Part shown: piece by piece, positions 35,901-46,358 of the stretch
Numbering within the stretch: the first letter of the stretch is position 1
Layout of the letters: each line of letters starts with the position of its first letter
Origin: Anisodus tanguticus
Lineage: Eukaryota > Streptophyta > Magnoliopsida > Solanales > Solanaceae
Length of the DNA: 64,000 nt
Assembly: GCA_034509755.1 (NCBI GenBank)
Contig: CM067553.1
Coordinates: 45,638,110 to 45,702,109, forward strand
Direction of reading: 5' to 3'
Translations under genes and position numbers: made by a program
Notes under the pieces: generated by a model
The model's database searches: none
The model's input: the letters and a program-made list of their open reading frames with translations, nothing else
Told to the model about the DNA's origin: nothing

Positions 35901-35953
35901 GTAACATGTCTATTTGCTAGTTCTGGACCTTAAAAATTGTGCTTAGATCATAC

Positions 35954-36423
35954 CTCTACAGTTGAAGGATAATCACTTATCACTATAGATTCTTTCTTTA
36001 TAGAATCCCCACTAGCAGGAAGGCGCTGCCACAAGGGAGTAATCTCAACCCGTTATCTAAACAAAGTCACAAGGTGTCCTGAGCAGATCTTGCAGATACA
36101 AATTCTGGACTATCACCAGCAAAGTATAGCTTGATTACTTCTATAAACACATCACACAACTGAAACTGCCACCACGAATATACCGCTGTTTCTGCATCGG
36201 AGAAATCATAAGCTTCCAGGGATGAGACAGTTCTCGCTATGGCCTTGTTAAGTGCTGAGAGTATCCACTGGCAGCTAAAAGGCATTTCATGAGGAACTAT
36301 CTTTGCTGGAGGGGTGTAATCTTCACCCAGTTTACTCATGGCAAACCTAATGGCATTCCACAGTTTGTTACACCATTGACGATACCCAACCACTCTCTGG
36401 TTATCAAGATTGATCTTATCGGA
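35954..36423 (-). pseudogene. VALRS: ValRS exon 10 with nonsense codon and 28-bp deletion
   Basis: 470 bp, acceptor TTCTTCCAG, donor GTATGA. Reads SDKINLDNQRVVGYRQWCNK and onward through MPFSCQWILSALNKAI, the anticodon-binding domain. At about 36068 the family Trp after AQDTL is a TGA. About 30 bp further on, 28 bases are missing compared with the conserved HPFMPFVTEE segment, which shifts the frame before LWQRLPASGD. With 28 bp restored the exon length would be 498, a multiple of three, as the flanking phases require. Confidence 0.9.
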
Positions 36424-36511
36424 CTGGAAGAACAAATTAAGAAAGTTAACAATGTCCAAAGGAAGTCAAAAGGAACAGCTTATTAAATTTTAAGACGCAA
36501 ATGTGAAAAAC

Positions 36512-36763
36512 CTGGGCAGTGTATGAGACGAGGGCAAATCGAAGAGCATCTGCACCGCATTCAGGAATACCACTAGGGAAATCCTTTGCCTGTCCCTCTT
36601 TTGCCCTCTCAAAGTCTTTGGCATCCAGGTTACCCTCCTTTAATCTCTTATGAAGACCATCAAGGGTAATTCCATTAATAACTTCAAGAGGATCAACAAC
36701 ATTTCCCAACGACTTGGACATCTTACGCCCATGAGCATCGCGGATCATTGGATGCAAATAAAC
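36512..36763 (-). pseudogene. VALRS: ValRS exon 9 with KMSKS loop
   Basis: 252 bp, exactly 84 codons. Contains HPMIRDAHGRKMSKSLGNVV, the class I ATP-binding KMSKS signature, and later ALRFALVSYTAQ. Open throughout. Confidence 0.93.
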
Positions 36764-37051
36764 CTGCAAATCATTTTTAAATGAACAAGAATTTGTTGTG
36801 ATCACAACAGAAAGATCAAGTTATATAACTTCTTCATGCAGATAAAATACGAACTACTAAATATAACTTTCACAACCACACTCTACTTAATATTCAATTT
36901 TAAGGACTGAAAAAGCCATGGATCATGGAAACAGAACTATCTCGGTGAAAATGATTCCTATAATAGATTCAAAGAATCACACTCCACTTATAACATAAAG
37001 CTCAATAAGAAAAGATGACTTTTCCTATGAGAGAGGATAAGGTTTGCTAAC

Positions 37052-37457
37052 CTTTGAGAATGGTACATCACCTCCCAGCTTTATTCCCAACATCACCATA
37101 CGTGCAACCCAGAAGAAGAGAATATCATGTCCGGTTTCAAGAACTGAAGTTGGATAAAATGTTTTGAAATCTGCGGTATCATCTGGACACCCCAATACAG
37201 ATAACGGAAAAAGACCAGACGAAAACCAGGTGTCTAGCACATCTGGATCCTGAGAGAGCTCAACAATCTCCTTCCCCGGAAATTTCCTACGAGCCAAATC
37301 TCGAGCTTCTTCTTCATTTCTAGCAACAATCCAGTGATCATCACAGACACCAAATTCCTTCTGCTTATCATCACGCAGTGTCACATACCAAGCAGGAATG
37401 CGATGACCCCACCAAAGTTGCCTTGAGATGCACCAATCACGAATATTCTCAAGACAT
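37052..37457 (-). pseudogene. VALRS: ValRS exon 8
   Basis: 406 bp, donor GTTAGC. Reads CLENIRDWCISRQLWWGHRI, then DPDVLDTWFSSGLFPLSVLG and ETGHDILFFWVARMVMLG, the second half of the catalytic domain. Two Trp codons conserved in the family are Cys here (start of the exon and VLGCPDD). No stop. Confidence 0.92.
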
Positions 37458-37880
37458 CTGCATGTTCACCACATAAGTCTTCATGACATAGAGGACAACA
37501 GATTTTTAAGCAGGTGACATATCAAGAATTTTCAAAAATGGGACAATATCCTGTATAAAGTTTTTTTGTGAAAGCACCCTGTATAAAGTTTATCTTTAAA
37601 ATCCATAACAAAAATCACAACCGAGTTTTTTGAATGTATGCATTTATGTCTAATGAGATACTTGCACAAAAGTAAAAGATAAAATATCAATTTCGGCAAT
37701 GAACTGAAGACGATATCGAATAGAAGAGCCTAAAATACAGTCATTAGACCCATCAAAATGCACTAGTCTACATACGGATAGGGTCGTGGAGAGCACAAAT
37801 TAGAATCTCATTTGAACCCTAGCATTTATTTAATGAACAACATAAATCAATGCATTCTTTGGGGCCAGATCCAAAATTAC

Positions 37881-38080
37881 CTTTTCCATTCTGCAGTATA
37901 TTGCTTTGGAATGATCTCCAGTTTCCGATTATCATCATCCATAACAGCATCCAAAGTCTGCTTGGCCATAATTTTGCAGTTGACAAACCATTGGGGAATT
38001 ATAAGAGCTTCCACTACATCATTGCTTCTTGAACAAATCCCAAGGTGCATCTCATTATTCTTAGCACCCCTGTAGAGACC
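37881..38080 (-). pseudogene. VALRS: ValRS exon 7
   Basis: 200 bp, acceptor GTTCCAG, donor GTAATT. Reads GLYRGAKNNEMHLGICSRSN, then IIPQWFVNCK and PKQYTAEWKR, the end of the editing domain and return to the catalytic domain. Open. Confidence 0.9.
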
Positions 38081-38535
38081 CTGGAACACATAAATCAAAG
38101 ACAATGCATCTTAGCCACAGACAACTCAAATCAACCCAGGTTACTATTTTCAACTGATTCAAGTATGTCATAAAATCCTTATGCCCAATGTTATGTAGCA
38201 CAATTTCTTCTTTTATAGGTAATAACTTAAGCGCAACTCGAAAGTCTCAAGAACTCGTATAGCTAAAAGTGAGACACAATGTTACATATCAAAAATGAAA
38301 AGGTTGGAACAGAATGTGCTTTCACCCAACTCCAATTAATTAAATACTCAAAATCCATAGTAATTTATGTTATCGAGTTCTACTAGGTTAGAAATAAAAC
38401 CGCACACAGCAAGGCCTGGGCTCCCACCAGCTGTATCAGAGGGGTCGGGTGAGTAAAAGGGATGGAGGCAAAGGGGTATGGGGGATGGGGAAGATTGGTG
38501 TTCATGAAAGTTAAAAGATATTGTCGTAGAATGTA

Positions 38536-38555
38536 GGGGGGGGGGGGGGGGGGGG
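38536..38555. repeat. Poly-G run of 20
   Basis: An uninterrupted run of 20 G inside ValRS intron 6. Its length is likely variable and sensitive to sequencing error. Confidence 0.9.
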
Positions 38556-38616
38556 ATGATTGACCTGCACAAAAGGGCTGATGTCTTTTGTAGAGAATCA
38601 TGTTTTGACGTAGTCC

Positions 38617-38847
38617 CTACCTTTTTTTCCTTTTTTGATAATGGTGGTGTTCGGGGCCTATTTTCGCACATCTCGACTGTTCCACCGGGTACCTACTACC
38701 TCACACCAACACAGGTATTGGGTAACTGTACCCACAAAGCTTCAGCATATGGGAAGAAATCATTAGTGTTTTTTGCCTCCTTTGGGATTTGAAACTAAGA
38801 CCTCATGATTCTGCCCGCACTTCATTGACCACTAGAACACACCCTTG
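38617..38847 (-). repeat. Solanaceae tRNA-derived SINE
   Basis: On the minus strand it starts caagggtgtgttctagtggt with box A, has box B gtttcaaatccc about 50 bp later, then the family body (aacactaatgatttcttccc and acccaatacctgtgttggtg) and a purine-rich tail at the low-coordinate end. It is in ValRS intron 6. Confidence 0.85.
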
Positions 38848-39228
38848 ATATGCCTCTTGTATACAGAATTTTTTCTACATATTAATAAAATTGTTTACCT
38901 TCTCAAAAGCACATGTGGGAGGGACTATTTTTTTGATAAAGTTTTTTTACAAGGAAAACGGAGAGGGACTACAAAGGTGGAGCAAACGTTTATGGATATT
39001 ATGTTTCAATATCCTTCATATAAATACTCATGTGGACAGACATGGTTATATACATGGATATTTCAGATGCAATTATGTACATTACACATCATGGATGCTT
39101 TTTTTCTTTGATGAAGACACGGCCATGGATCTTTTAAATGTAAGACCTCATAAATTAGATCAAATACATGCACGCAGTCCATTAACATTTTATTTCCAGC
39201 TTAAACAGTAGAGTTGTTAAGAAGATAC
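38848..39228 (-). other. ValRS intron 6, upstream part
   Basis: AT-rich intron DNA with two overlapping ORFs (38845-39111 and 38891-39211) that have no recognisable motif. Not supported as genes. Confidence 0.55.
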
Positions 39229-39399
39229 CTTTTCTTTTAAAGCTTCTGTCACAGCGACACGAGCTTTGAAACGAGGCATTCCTTCAAAGTCTGGACCCGC
39301 ATTGCTATTTATATTCCCATCATCGGTAAAAATACTTATGAACTCAAGCTTGTGATGCTGTCCGGCCTCAAAATCATTTGGATCATGGGCTGGAGTTAT
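39229..39399 (-). pseudogene. VALRS: ValRS exon 6
   Basis: 171 bp, 57 codons. Reads ITPAHDPNDFEAGQHHKLEF, then IFTDDGNINSNAG and GMPRFKARVAV, part of the editing domain. Open, donor GTATCT. Confidence 0.9.
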
Positions 39400-39495
39400 C
39401 TGTTAGGATATTCAAAGAATGGTCCATAAGCAATGACGAGTATTAGGGACACGGCAATCATCTCAACACATTGAGAACATAATGATATAGAATAC

Positions 39496-39796
39496 CTTAA
39501 CAGCACCAGTCCCAAAGTTCATATCTACAAGTAATTCATCACAAACTATTGGAAGCTTTTCCATTGAATGGATGAATAGCAAATTTCCCATGAAGATGAC
39601 TGTATCTTTTGTCTTCAGGATGTATAGCAATTGCAGTATCACCAAACATAGTTTCAATTCTGGTGGTTGCCACAACAATTTCACCAAGATCACCTTCTAA
39701 GGGGTAAGCGAATGATGTCAGCAGCCCAAACTCCACAGGCTCTTCATATCCAGGAACATTCAGTAGTGTCCTCTCTTTGATGTCTGTACATTCAAC
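39496..39796 (-). pseudogene. VALRS: ValRS exon 5, frameshifted
   Basis: 301 bp against 303 expected from phase. Reads VECTDIKERTLLNVPGYEEP, then FAYPLEGDLGEIVVATTRIE and AIHPEDKRYSHLHGKFAIHP. At about 39555 two bases are missing in the NGRKLP region and the reading frame shifts; the new frame continues LPIVCDELLVDMNFGTGAVK. The editing-domain Thr-rich segment (ATTRIET) is intact. Confidence 0.9.
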
Positions 39797-39868
39797 CTAC
39801 AAACAGCAAGCAGCTTCAACACTGTATAAAGATTTATTGCCACCATGTAAAACTTGATTCAGCTCACC

Positions 39869-39924
39869 TCAATATCAGAGATTGCAGTACGCAAGACACA
39901 ATACAGTGCACCATACGTGGAGCC
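39869..39924 (-). pseudogene. VALRS: ValRS exon 4, likely frameshifted
   Basis: Ends in VLRTAISDIE and donor GTGAGC. The acceptor ATCAAG gives 56 bp where about 58 are expected, and the first half is poorly conserved. Boundaries at the upper end are tentative. Confidence 0.7.
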
Positions 39925-40087
39925 CTTGATAAATGATAACAAAAGTTTAATATAGAGCCAAAAATAATTCAAAGGACCTGCGCACTCAAGAACATGGCTA
40001 CGTCCTATACATAGGCAAGTAAACATTCACATGCACATAATGAGAAGATAAGACAGACAAAAAAGGGGGGGAAAAGGAGCTGCATAC

Positions 40088-40167
40088 CTGTATATAAGAC
40101 TTTCATTGGAAAGCCTAACAAATGCTTCAGTAACAGCCTTAGACCTTTTCTCATCCATGGTAAAGCA
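40088..40167 (-). pseudogene. VALRS: ValRS exon 3
   Basis: 80 bp, acceptor CAAATCAG, donor GTATGC. Reads CFTMDEKRSKAVTEAFVRLS, then NESLIY, conserved in ValRS. Confidence 0.9.
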
Positions 40168-40269
40168 CTGATTTGGGAAAACATGTGTTAGAGCACAACA
40201 AAAAATGTATAGCTACGACTTCAGGATTTTCCCAACAGAGGGAGGAAAGGGTAAAATCTTGATTCATAC

Positions 40270-40353
40270 CTCACGAGACCAATCAAGTGATGCACCCAGG
40301 CGGCGTAATTGCTGCAGTATAGTACCCCCATACTCATTCTTCCAATTCCAGAC
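40270..40353 (-). pseudogene. VALRS: ValRS exon 2
   Basis: 84 bp, exactly 28 codons: VWNWKNEYGGTILQQLRRLG, then ASLDWSRE. Acceptor TTTGTAG, donor GTATGA. The copia element at 40477-45507 separates it from the next upstream exon. Confidence 0.92.
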
Positions 40354-40476
40354 CTACAAAAACCTTAGCGAGTGCAATTAATAAATCTATGGGTGCAAAG
40401 AATCGTTAAACATTAGCACTAGATTTTCTTTATTTAACTCTTCGGCAGAGACCTTGTTCCAGATTCAGAAAGAGGC

Positions 40477-40682
40477 TATTAGTGAATATTATCCGAATAT
40501 TCGCAGTATATTTTGTAATTATGATAGATATATATTTAAGTTAACTTAGATTCTTATTGTATTAGGAATCAACCATTTAAGGTAAGTTAGAATTCTTATT
40601 GTATTAGGAATCAACCTCGGTACAACTATATATATTGTGATCAATGAAAGGAATCTCTATGGGAGTTTATTCCAAACTTACA
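40477..40682 (+). repeat. 5' LTR of the intron copia
   Basis: 206 bp starting TATTAGTGAATATT and ending TTCCAAACTTACA. Has a small extra segment near 40490-40500 compared with the 3' LTR. Contains two tandem copies of a unit with cttattgtattaggaatcaa. Confidence 0.92.
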
Positions 40683-40805
40683 TGGTATCAGAAGCAAAAC
40701 GCTAAAACCCATTCTATTCTTCCACCAAGCCGCCGCCGTCCCCACCACCTATCTCGGCCGCCGGCACCAATCCTCTTTCTTTTTCTCTTTCAATTTGTGA
40801 CCACC

Positions 40806-41900
40806 ATGTCTCTTCCAACCTCTCTCAACACTACCGGTTCCTCCACCAGTGTGTTCGACAACCACCCACCCTCCTCTGCATCTTCTTTTCATCCGGCATT
40901 CGCCGTCCATAACATCAAGAATTTTATACCTATAATCCTTGATCAAGAAGATTGTCAATATTCAATGTGGGTTGAACTTTTCTACATTCATGCATGCGCA
41001 TATAACGTGCTAGACCGCATCGATGATTCTATTCCCCGCTCATCCGATGTTGCAGACTCGACGTGGCATCGCCTTGACGCCATCGTCAAACAGTGGATAT
41101 ACGACACTATCTCCAAAGATTTGTTGTGTACTATCATGAAACCAGGTGCATCGGCGCGTGACCTCTGGGTTCGTTTGGAAGAAATATTTCAGGACAATAA
41201 AAATACTCGCGCCGTGTATTTGGAAGAGCAATTCAACAATACGCGTCTTGAGAATTTTATCAACATGTCTGAATACTGCAAACAACTGAAACTCATTCCC
41301 GACCAACTTTCCCACGTTGGAACACCCGTCTCAGAAACAAAGATGGTCTTACAACTCGTTGCTGGCCTACCAAAAGGAGAATAGGATACTCTAGCAACCA
41401 TGATTCAATAGGCCGACCCACTACCAAGCTTCAACAAGGCACGTTCACAATTACTTTTGGAGGAGACCCGTCGCGCAAAACAAGATGAGCATAACCAAAA
41501 AGCATTAGCAGTTGAGAGCACAGCCCCCACCACTCAACCACCGTCGTCGGACCACCAACAGCAGCGGGACAATCGCGGTGGAGGACGAGGAGGCCGGGGC
41601 AATGTCAAGCAAGGCAAAGGACGTGGAAGGGGCAACAGGGCCCAACAGGCGAGCCCAGCGCCTGTCCAACCATTCTAGTGGCCTGGTCCGTCAGGTTGGC
41701 CCAATGCGGGAACTTGGGCCTCCCCAGCTTGTCCATATCCAAATGCAAGAGCCCAATTTCAGCAAACTTGGGCACCTGGTCTCTTGGGCTCAGGTCTAGC
41801 ACCTAGACAGGCCCAACAGGCTCACCTTGTTTCAGCCCAGCAACTGTCCACTAGTCACACTATGGCCCCAACCAATTAGGGCCAGGCATTCAATGCTTTG
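40806..41900 (+). pseudogene. Copia gag with in-frame stops
   Basis: The likely start is ATG at 40806 (MSLPTSLNTTGSS), not the earlier in-frame ATG at 40644 that lies in the LTR. The capsid part reads WVELFYIHACAYNVLDRIDD, then LWVRLEEIFQDNKNTRAVYL and VLQLVAGLPKGE. TAG codons follow at 41382-41384 and about 41410. A Gly/Arg-rich region (DNRGGGRGGRGN, about 41570-41640) takes the usual place of the nucleocapsid; I see no CCHC knuckle. Confidence 0.85.
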
Positions 41901-41924
41901 AATCTTCAACAACCCGATGAAAAT

Positions 41925-43508
41925 TGGTACATGGATACTGGAGCCACATCACATCTCACCCGGTCTTCAGGTAATCTTTCTCAATTGCTTAAATTAAAGC
42001 ACCCCCAATTCATCACCGTCGGTAATGGTCATCGCATTCCAATTGAAGGTTACGGTAATACCCACACATAACCTCCCCATCCGCCCTTCTCTCTAAACCA
42101 TGTCCTATATGCTCCTAACATCATTAAAAATTTAATATCCGTTAGAAAATTCACCCGTAATAATTCTGTGTCTGTGGAATTTGACCCTTTTGGTTTCTCT
42201 GTGAAGGATCTCTATACGGGGAAAATTATAACGCGCTGCAATAGTGTGGGGGACCTCTACCCATTCGCTCCATCTTCCGTTGTCAACAAGCAATCTCATA
42301 CCTCCCTTGCTGCAATATCTCCGTCAACTTGGCACGATAGACTTGGTCATCCATGAGCACATGTCTTTACCTTTCTTAGAACTAATAAGCTTATTAGATG
42401 TAATAATGGGAAGCTTCCCCAAAATTGTCTTTCTTGTCCGCTTGGCAAACATAGTCGTCTTCCTTTTATGTCATCTTTAAGTGTTACTTTTTCACCGTTT
42501 GATACTGTGCATGCTGATTTATGGACTTCTCCCGTTGTTAGCTCCCTTGGCCATAAATTCTACCTTGTCTTATTGGATGACTTCACACATTTTATCTGGA
42601 TTTACCCTCTAAAATTCAAGTCTGAAGTTTTTGCTAAGTTTCTTGAGTTTCATAACTACATAAAAACTCAATTTGAAAAATCTATAAAATACTTTCAATG
42701 TGATAACGGTCGTGAATTCAATAATTCGGCGTTTCACAATTTCTGCACCACTCATGGCATGGTTTTCCATTTCTCATGTCCTTACACATCACCTCAAAAC
42801 GGTAAAGCTGAACGAATCATTCGTACCATCAATAATATGGTTCGGACTATTCTATTCCGTGCCTCCCTCCCCCCGTCCTTCTGGGTCTATGCTGTTAAAA
42901 TGGTTGAATATATAATCAATATTTTATCCATTAGCACTTTTCATAATAAAAACCCCACCGAAATTCTCTACCGACGGACCCCGTCCTATGACCATCTTAG
43001 AATTTTCGATTGCCTGTGCTACCCTAATCTTGCATCCACTGCCTCTCATAAATTAGCTCCACGAACCACCCCGTGTGTCTTTGTTGGCTTTCCGTCTAAT
43101 CACAGGGGCTATCTATGCAATGATTTGTCCACTCATAAAATTGTTGTGTCCCATCACGTTACGTTTGACGATACGTGTTTCCCATTCTCCAACCTCCAAA
43201 AATTTCAAAATATGGACTACACGTTTCTCGATGAGTCAACCATTTCCTCGATCCTCCGATCCCTCCACTACCGTGACCAACCTGCTCTGTCATGGACTGC
43301 TTCATCTCCGGTCTCCGCCACCACATCGCCACCCCAATCACCATCGCCCATCACTGTATCGCCCACTCCCAGGCCAGCATCTCCGACCTCCATTCCAGAG
43401 CAACCAACACACCACTATCGAGTCAGCCTCAGCCCACCGATGAACAACCATCCATCCCAAATCGGTAACCCAACATCAACACCAGACACCGGCAACCATC
43501 CACTGTAA
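41925..43508 (+). pseudogene. Copia protease and integrase
   Basis: Protease active site WYMDTGATSHLT is at about 41925-41960. The integrase zinc region shows TWHDRLGHP at about 42330 before a TGA, and LSCPLGKHSRLPF in a shifted frame. The DDE core is at 42468-43508: HADLWTSPVV with the first Asp, YFQCDNGREFNN with the second, and QNGKAERIIRT with the Glu. A Pro/Ser/Thr-rich linker ends the frame. The catalytic residues are retained although stops and shifts separate the domains. Confidence 0.9.
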
Positions 43509-43813
43509 CCGAACTACCCCGAGACCCTGACACCTACACCAGACCCCATCAGCTCACCCACCAGCACCCAGTCACCATCGTCGCCAACGATTGACGACAA
43601 CCAACCAAAATGCCAACACCCAGAACCTGATGCCCACAATACCCACACTCAACAGCGTACCGACACAGCACATCTACCCACCCACCATATGGAAATTCGT
43701 GCCCAACACGGAATTTTCAAACCCAAGGTTCACTTCAACTTATCCCCACACACTGTATCTCCAATTCCCAAAAACCCCAAATTAGCCAAACTTGACCCTA
43801 ATTGGAATAGGCC

Positions 43814-45317
43814 ATGCATGAAGAATTTTCTGTTTTAACAAACCAGCACACGTGGGATCTAGTTCCTAGACCGGATGCGGTGAATGTGATCCGATGCATG
43901 TGGCTATTTCGTCACAAATTCAGAGATAGTGGTGACTTGGAGAGGTATAAGGCAAGACTTATTGCCAATGGCACCAATCAACAAGAGGGAATTGATTGTG
44001 GTGAGACTTTCAGTCCGGTTGTCAAACCGGCTACTATTCGTATTGTTCTCAGTATTGCCATGGGCAAGCATTGGCCGATTCATCAGCTTGATGTCAAGAA
44101 TGCGTTTCTTCATAGGGATTTGAAAGAAACTATGTACATGCATCAGCCCCCTGCTTTGTTCATCCGGCAGTTTCACAGTTTGTATGTCGTCTCAGGAAGT
44201 CATTACATGGCTTGAAACAGGCACTCCGCGCTTGGGATGATTGCTTTGTCTGGAATCTTATGCAGATATAAGATCGGATTTATATGTAGCATGTGTGATA
44301 ACTCTCTCTTCACTTTTTATCGAGGTAGCAGGACTGCTTATTTGCTATTATATGTGGATGACATTGTTCTTATTGCCTCCTCTGACGGTTTGATGAATGA
44401 AATCATTGCTCTACTCAAAACTGAATTTGCTATGACTGACTTGGGCAAGCTGAGCTATTTCTTGGGTATATCCGTGACCAAATCTGTAGCTAATATGTTT
44501 TTGTGTCAGTGCAAATATGCGGAAGAGATAGTGTACAGGGCTAAGATGGCAAATTGTAAAATTATGGCAACTCCGGTTGACTCGAAATCCAAGCTCAGTG
44601 CCGATGAGGGTGCGCCAATTTCTGATCCCACTATATATCGGAGTCTTGCAGGTGCCCTTCAGTATCTTACGTTCACTAGGCCTGATATTGCATATGTCGT
44701 TCAACATGTGTCTGTTTATGCACGACCCTCGAGAGTCCCATTTTGCGGCCCTCAAACGTATTATCAGATACGTTAAGGGCACACTGGACTTTAGACTGCA
44801 TCTCTACCCCTCTGCCCTAACCAAGTTACTCTCCTACACGGATGCAGATTGGGCAGGATGCCTGGACACACGTCGTTTCACCTCAGTCTACTGTGTATTT
44901 CTTGGGGATAATCTTATTTCATGGTCCGCCAAGCGACAGGCCACGCTTTTCCGTTCGAGTGTTGAAGCAGAGTATCGCGGAGTTGCTAATGTCGTTATTG
45001 AGATCTGTTGGCTCTGAAATCTTCTTTTGGAGCTCCAGTGTCCACTGCGAAAGGCGTCTATAGTCTACTGTGACAACATATCTGTCATCTATATGTCTCA
45101 CAATTCGGTCCAACATCAGCGGACCAAGCATATCGAAATGGATATTCACTTTGTGCGTGAGAAGGTTGCCCTTGGTCAGGTCAAAATATTACACGTGCCT
45201 TCCTCCTATCAGTATGCAGATATTTTCACAAAGGGACTACCGAGACAGCTCTTCACCGACTTCCGATCCAGCCTTAGCGTTCGGCCTCCTCCCGCTCCGA
45301 CTGAGGGGGAGTATTAG
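43814..45317 (+). pseudogene. Copia reverse transcriptase and RNase H
   Basis: Frame 43814-44215 has the RT start (TNQHTWDLVPRPDAVNVIRC), the first catalytic Asp in IHQLDVKNAFLHRDLKET, and is then shifted. Frame 44237-44776 has the active site LLLYVDDIVLIASSD. RNase H is at 44577-45317 in two frames: SYTDADWAGCLD, SVEAEYRGVANV, VYCDNISVIY and RTKHIEMDIHFVREK. The end is at TAG 45315-45317, next to the polypurine tract. Confidence 0.9.
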
Positions 45318-45507
45318 TGAATATTCACAGTATATTTTGTAATTATGATAGATGTATATTTAAGGTAACTTAGGATTCTTATTGTATTAGGAATCAACCA
45401 TTTAAGGTAAGTTAGGATTCTTATTGTATTAGGAATCAACCTCTGTACAACTATATATATTGTGATTAATGAAAGGAATCCCTAAGGGAGTTTATTCCAA
45501 ACTTACA
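45312..45507 (+). repeat. 3' LTR of the intron copia
   Basis: 196 bp, TATTAGTGAATATTC to CCAAACTTACA, followed by target duplication GAGGC. Preceded by the purine tract. About 4 percent different from the 5' LTR by eye. Confidence 0.92.
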
Positions 45508-45675
45508 GAGGCAACAAATGGAAGGATTTTTTTCTTTTTTGCTTGCAACAACAATTGGGAGGATATTATAACCATTGAAGTGATTTTTTCAAGGGAATGA
45601 AAAACTAATAATCATAGACTTCAAAGTTCAAAATAAGCTTAAGGCATAAATAACGTGTTAGCAGTATATACTCAC

Positions 45676-45752
45676 TTCAGCTACAAAGTTCTCCCGACCA
45701 ATATCATGTATAGTCAGATTCCTCTCCCGCATGACCTTCTTCTCCATAACAC
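45676..45752 (-). pseudogene. VALRS: ValRS exon 1 seen (not the true first exon)
   Basis: 77 bp, acceptor ATCTAG, donor GTGAGT. Reads VMEKKVMRERNLTIHDIGRE, then NFVAE, which in the family lies just after the HIGH-containing part. Upstream exons with the N-terminus and HIGH box are not recognisable to 64000. Confidence 0.88.
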
Positions 45753-45959
45753 CTAGATTCAGCATCCACAATGCACAATTAGAAAATAGTATATAAATAG
45801 CAGAAAAGACCATGTTATTAAGGTAAACTAGTAAAGATAACCATATTAACTTAACACCCTGCTATACCATGCCCTAACCCCTAGCAAATCTTTGAGAAAC
45901 TATATTGTGAAGGTTCAGGAACACTAAGCTTGACCTATGATATTATCTTATTGTTTTAC

Positions 45960-46358
45960 CTTTTACTATATTGTGTTGGGTGATGCCAGGGAGAATTGTT
46001 CATGCTTTGGAGATATGGGATAGCTACAGCAGACTCTCTAGTCAGAAGGAGAGATGGAAAATTATCCCTGCTTGTATCTGGTGGGCAGTGTGGAAAGAAA
46101 GGAATCAGAGATGTTTTGAGGACAACTACAACTCTATTCAAAAGCTGAAAATGAATTGTTTGGTGCTGTTCTATTTTTGGTGTAAACAGGAATACATAGA
46201 AGATCTTGATTCATTTATGGATGTTTTAGGATCCTTGTAAGTTTTTTTTATGTAGGACTAGAAGATCTTGCCAGTAATCCCTTTGTAAGTATGGATTCCT
46301 GCAATTTTGAAGCAGGCCTGTTTTTGTGATTAATACAAATGTCACCTTTTCAAAAAAG
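45960..46358 (+). mobile_element. L1-type LINE 3' end
   Basis: Frame 45971-46240 reads ERWKIIPACIWWAVWKERNQ, then RCFEDNYNSIQKLKMNCLVL and FYFWCKQEYIEDLDSFMDVL, the typical C-terminus of plant L1 ORF2. A 3' untranslated region follows and ends in an A-rich tail near 46358. The rest of the element is absent (5' truncation, usual for LINEs). Confidence 0.85.

Larger units (their letters stand above)
40477..45507 (+). mobile_element. Ty1/copia element in ValRS intron 1, complete ends, dead ORFs
   Basis: 5031 bp between target duplications GAGGC at 40472-40476 and 45508-45512. LTRs at 40477-40682 (206 bp) and 45312-45507 (196 bp) differ at about eight positions plus indels. A Met-tRNA primer site TGGTATCAGAAGC starts at 40683 and the polypurine tract gagggggag is at 45303-45311. 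Gag and Pol domains are all present in copia order, in pieces. Both LTRs begin TA instead of TG. It is antisense to the ValRS pseudogene. The protein is closest to the element at 51487-56631; the lineage may be Retrofit/Ale, not certain. Confidence 0.93.
22894..45752 (-). pseudogene. VALRS: Valyl-tRNA synthetase pseudogene, 14 exons seen, introns filled with TEs
   Basis: Valyl-tRNA synthetase is a class I enzyme that charges tRNA-Val with valine. On the minus strand, from 45752 down to 22894, fourteen exons with GT/AG borders and compatible phases cover the protein from just after the HIGH region to the C-terminal coiled arm. They include part of the editing domain, the KMSKS loop (GRKMSKSLGN), the anticodon-binding domain and the C-terminal coiled coil. 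Lesions: exons at 39869-39924 and 39496-39796 are each 2 bp short of frame; exon 35954-36423 has TGG to TGA and a 28-bp deletion; two Trp codons became Cys. No exon with the HIGH box is found upstream. Introns carry a Sirevirus, copia, TRIM, SINE and inverted-repeat element. It is a decayed, probably 5'-truncated copy; a functional gene should exist elsewhere. Confidence 0.9.

Noticed and set aside
38348..38671. Proline-rich minus-strand ORF
   Set aside because: The run of Pro codons is the complement of the poly-G tract; it is intronic and has no other support.
22894..45752. A functional valyl-tRNA synthetase gene
   Set aside because: Conserved splice sites make it tempting, but a nonsense codon, a 28-bp deletion and two frame-breaking exons, plus the missing HIGH part, speak against function.
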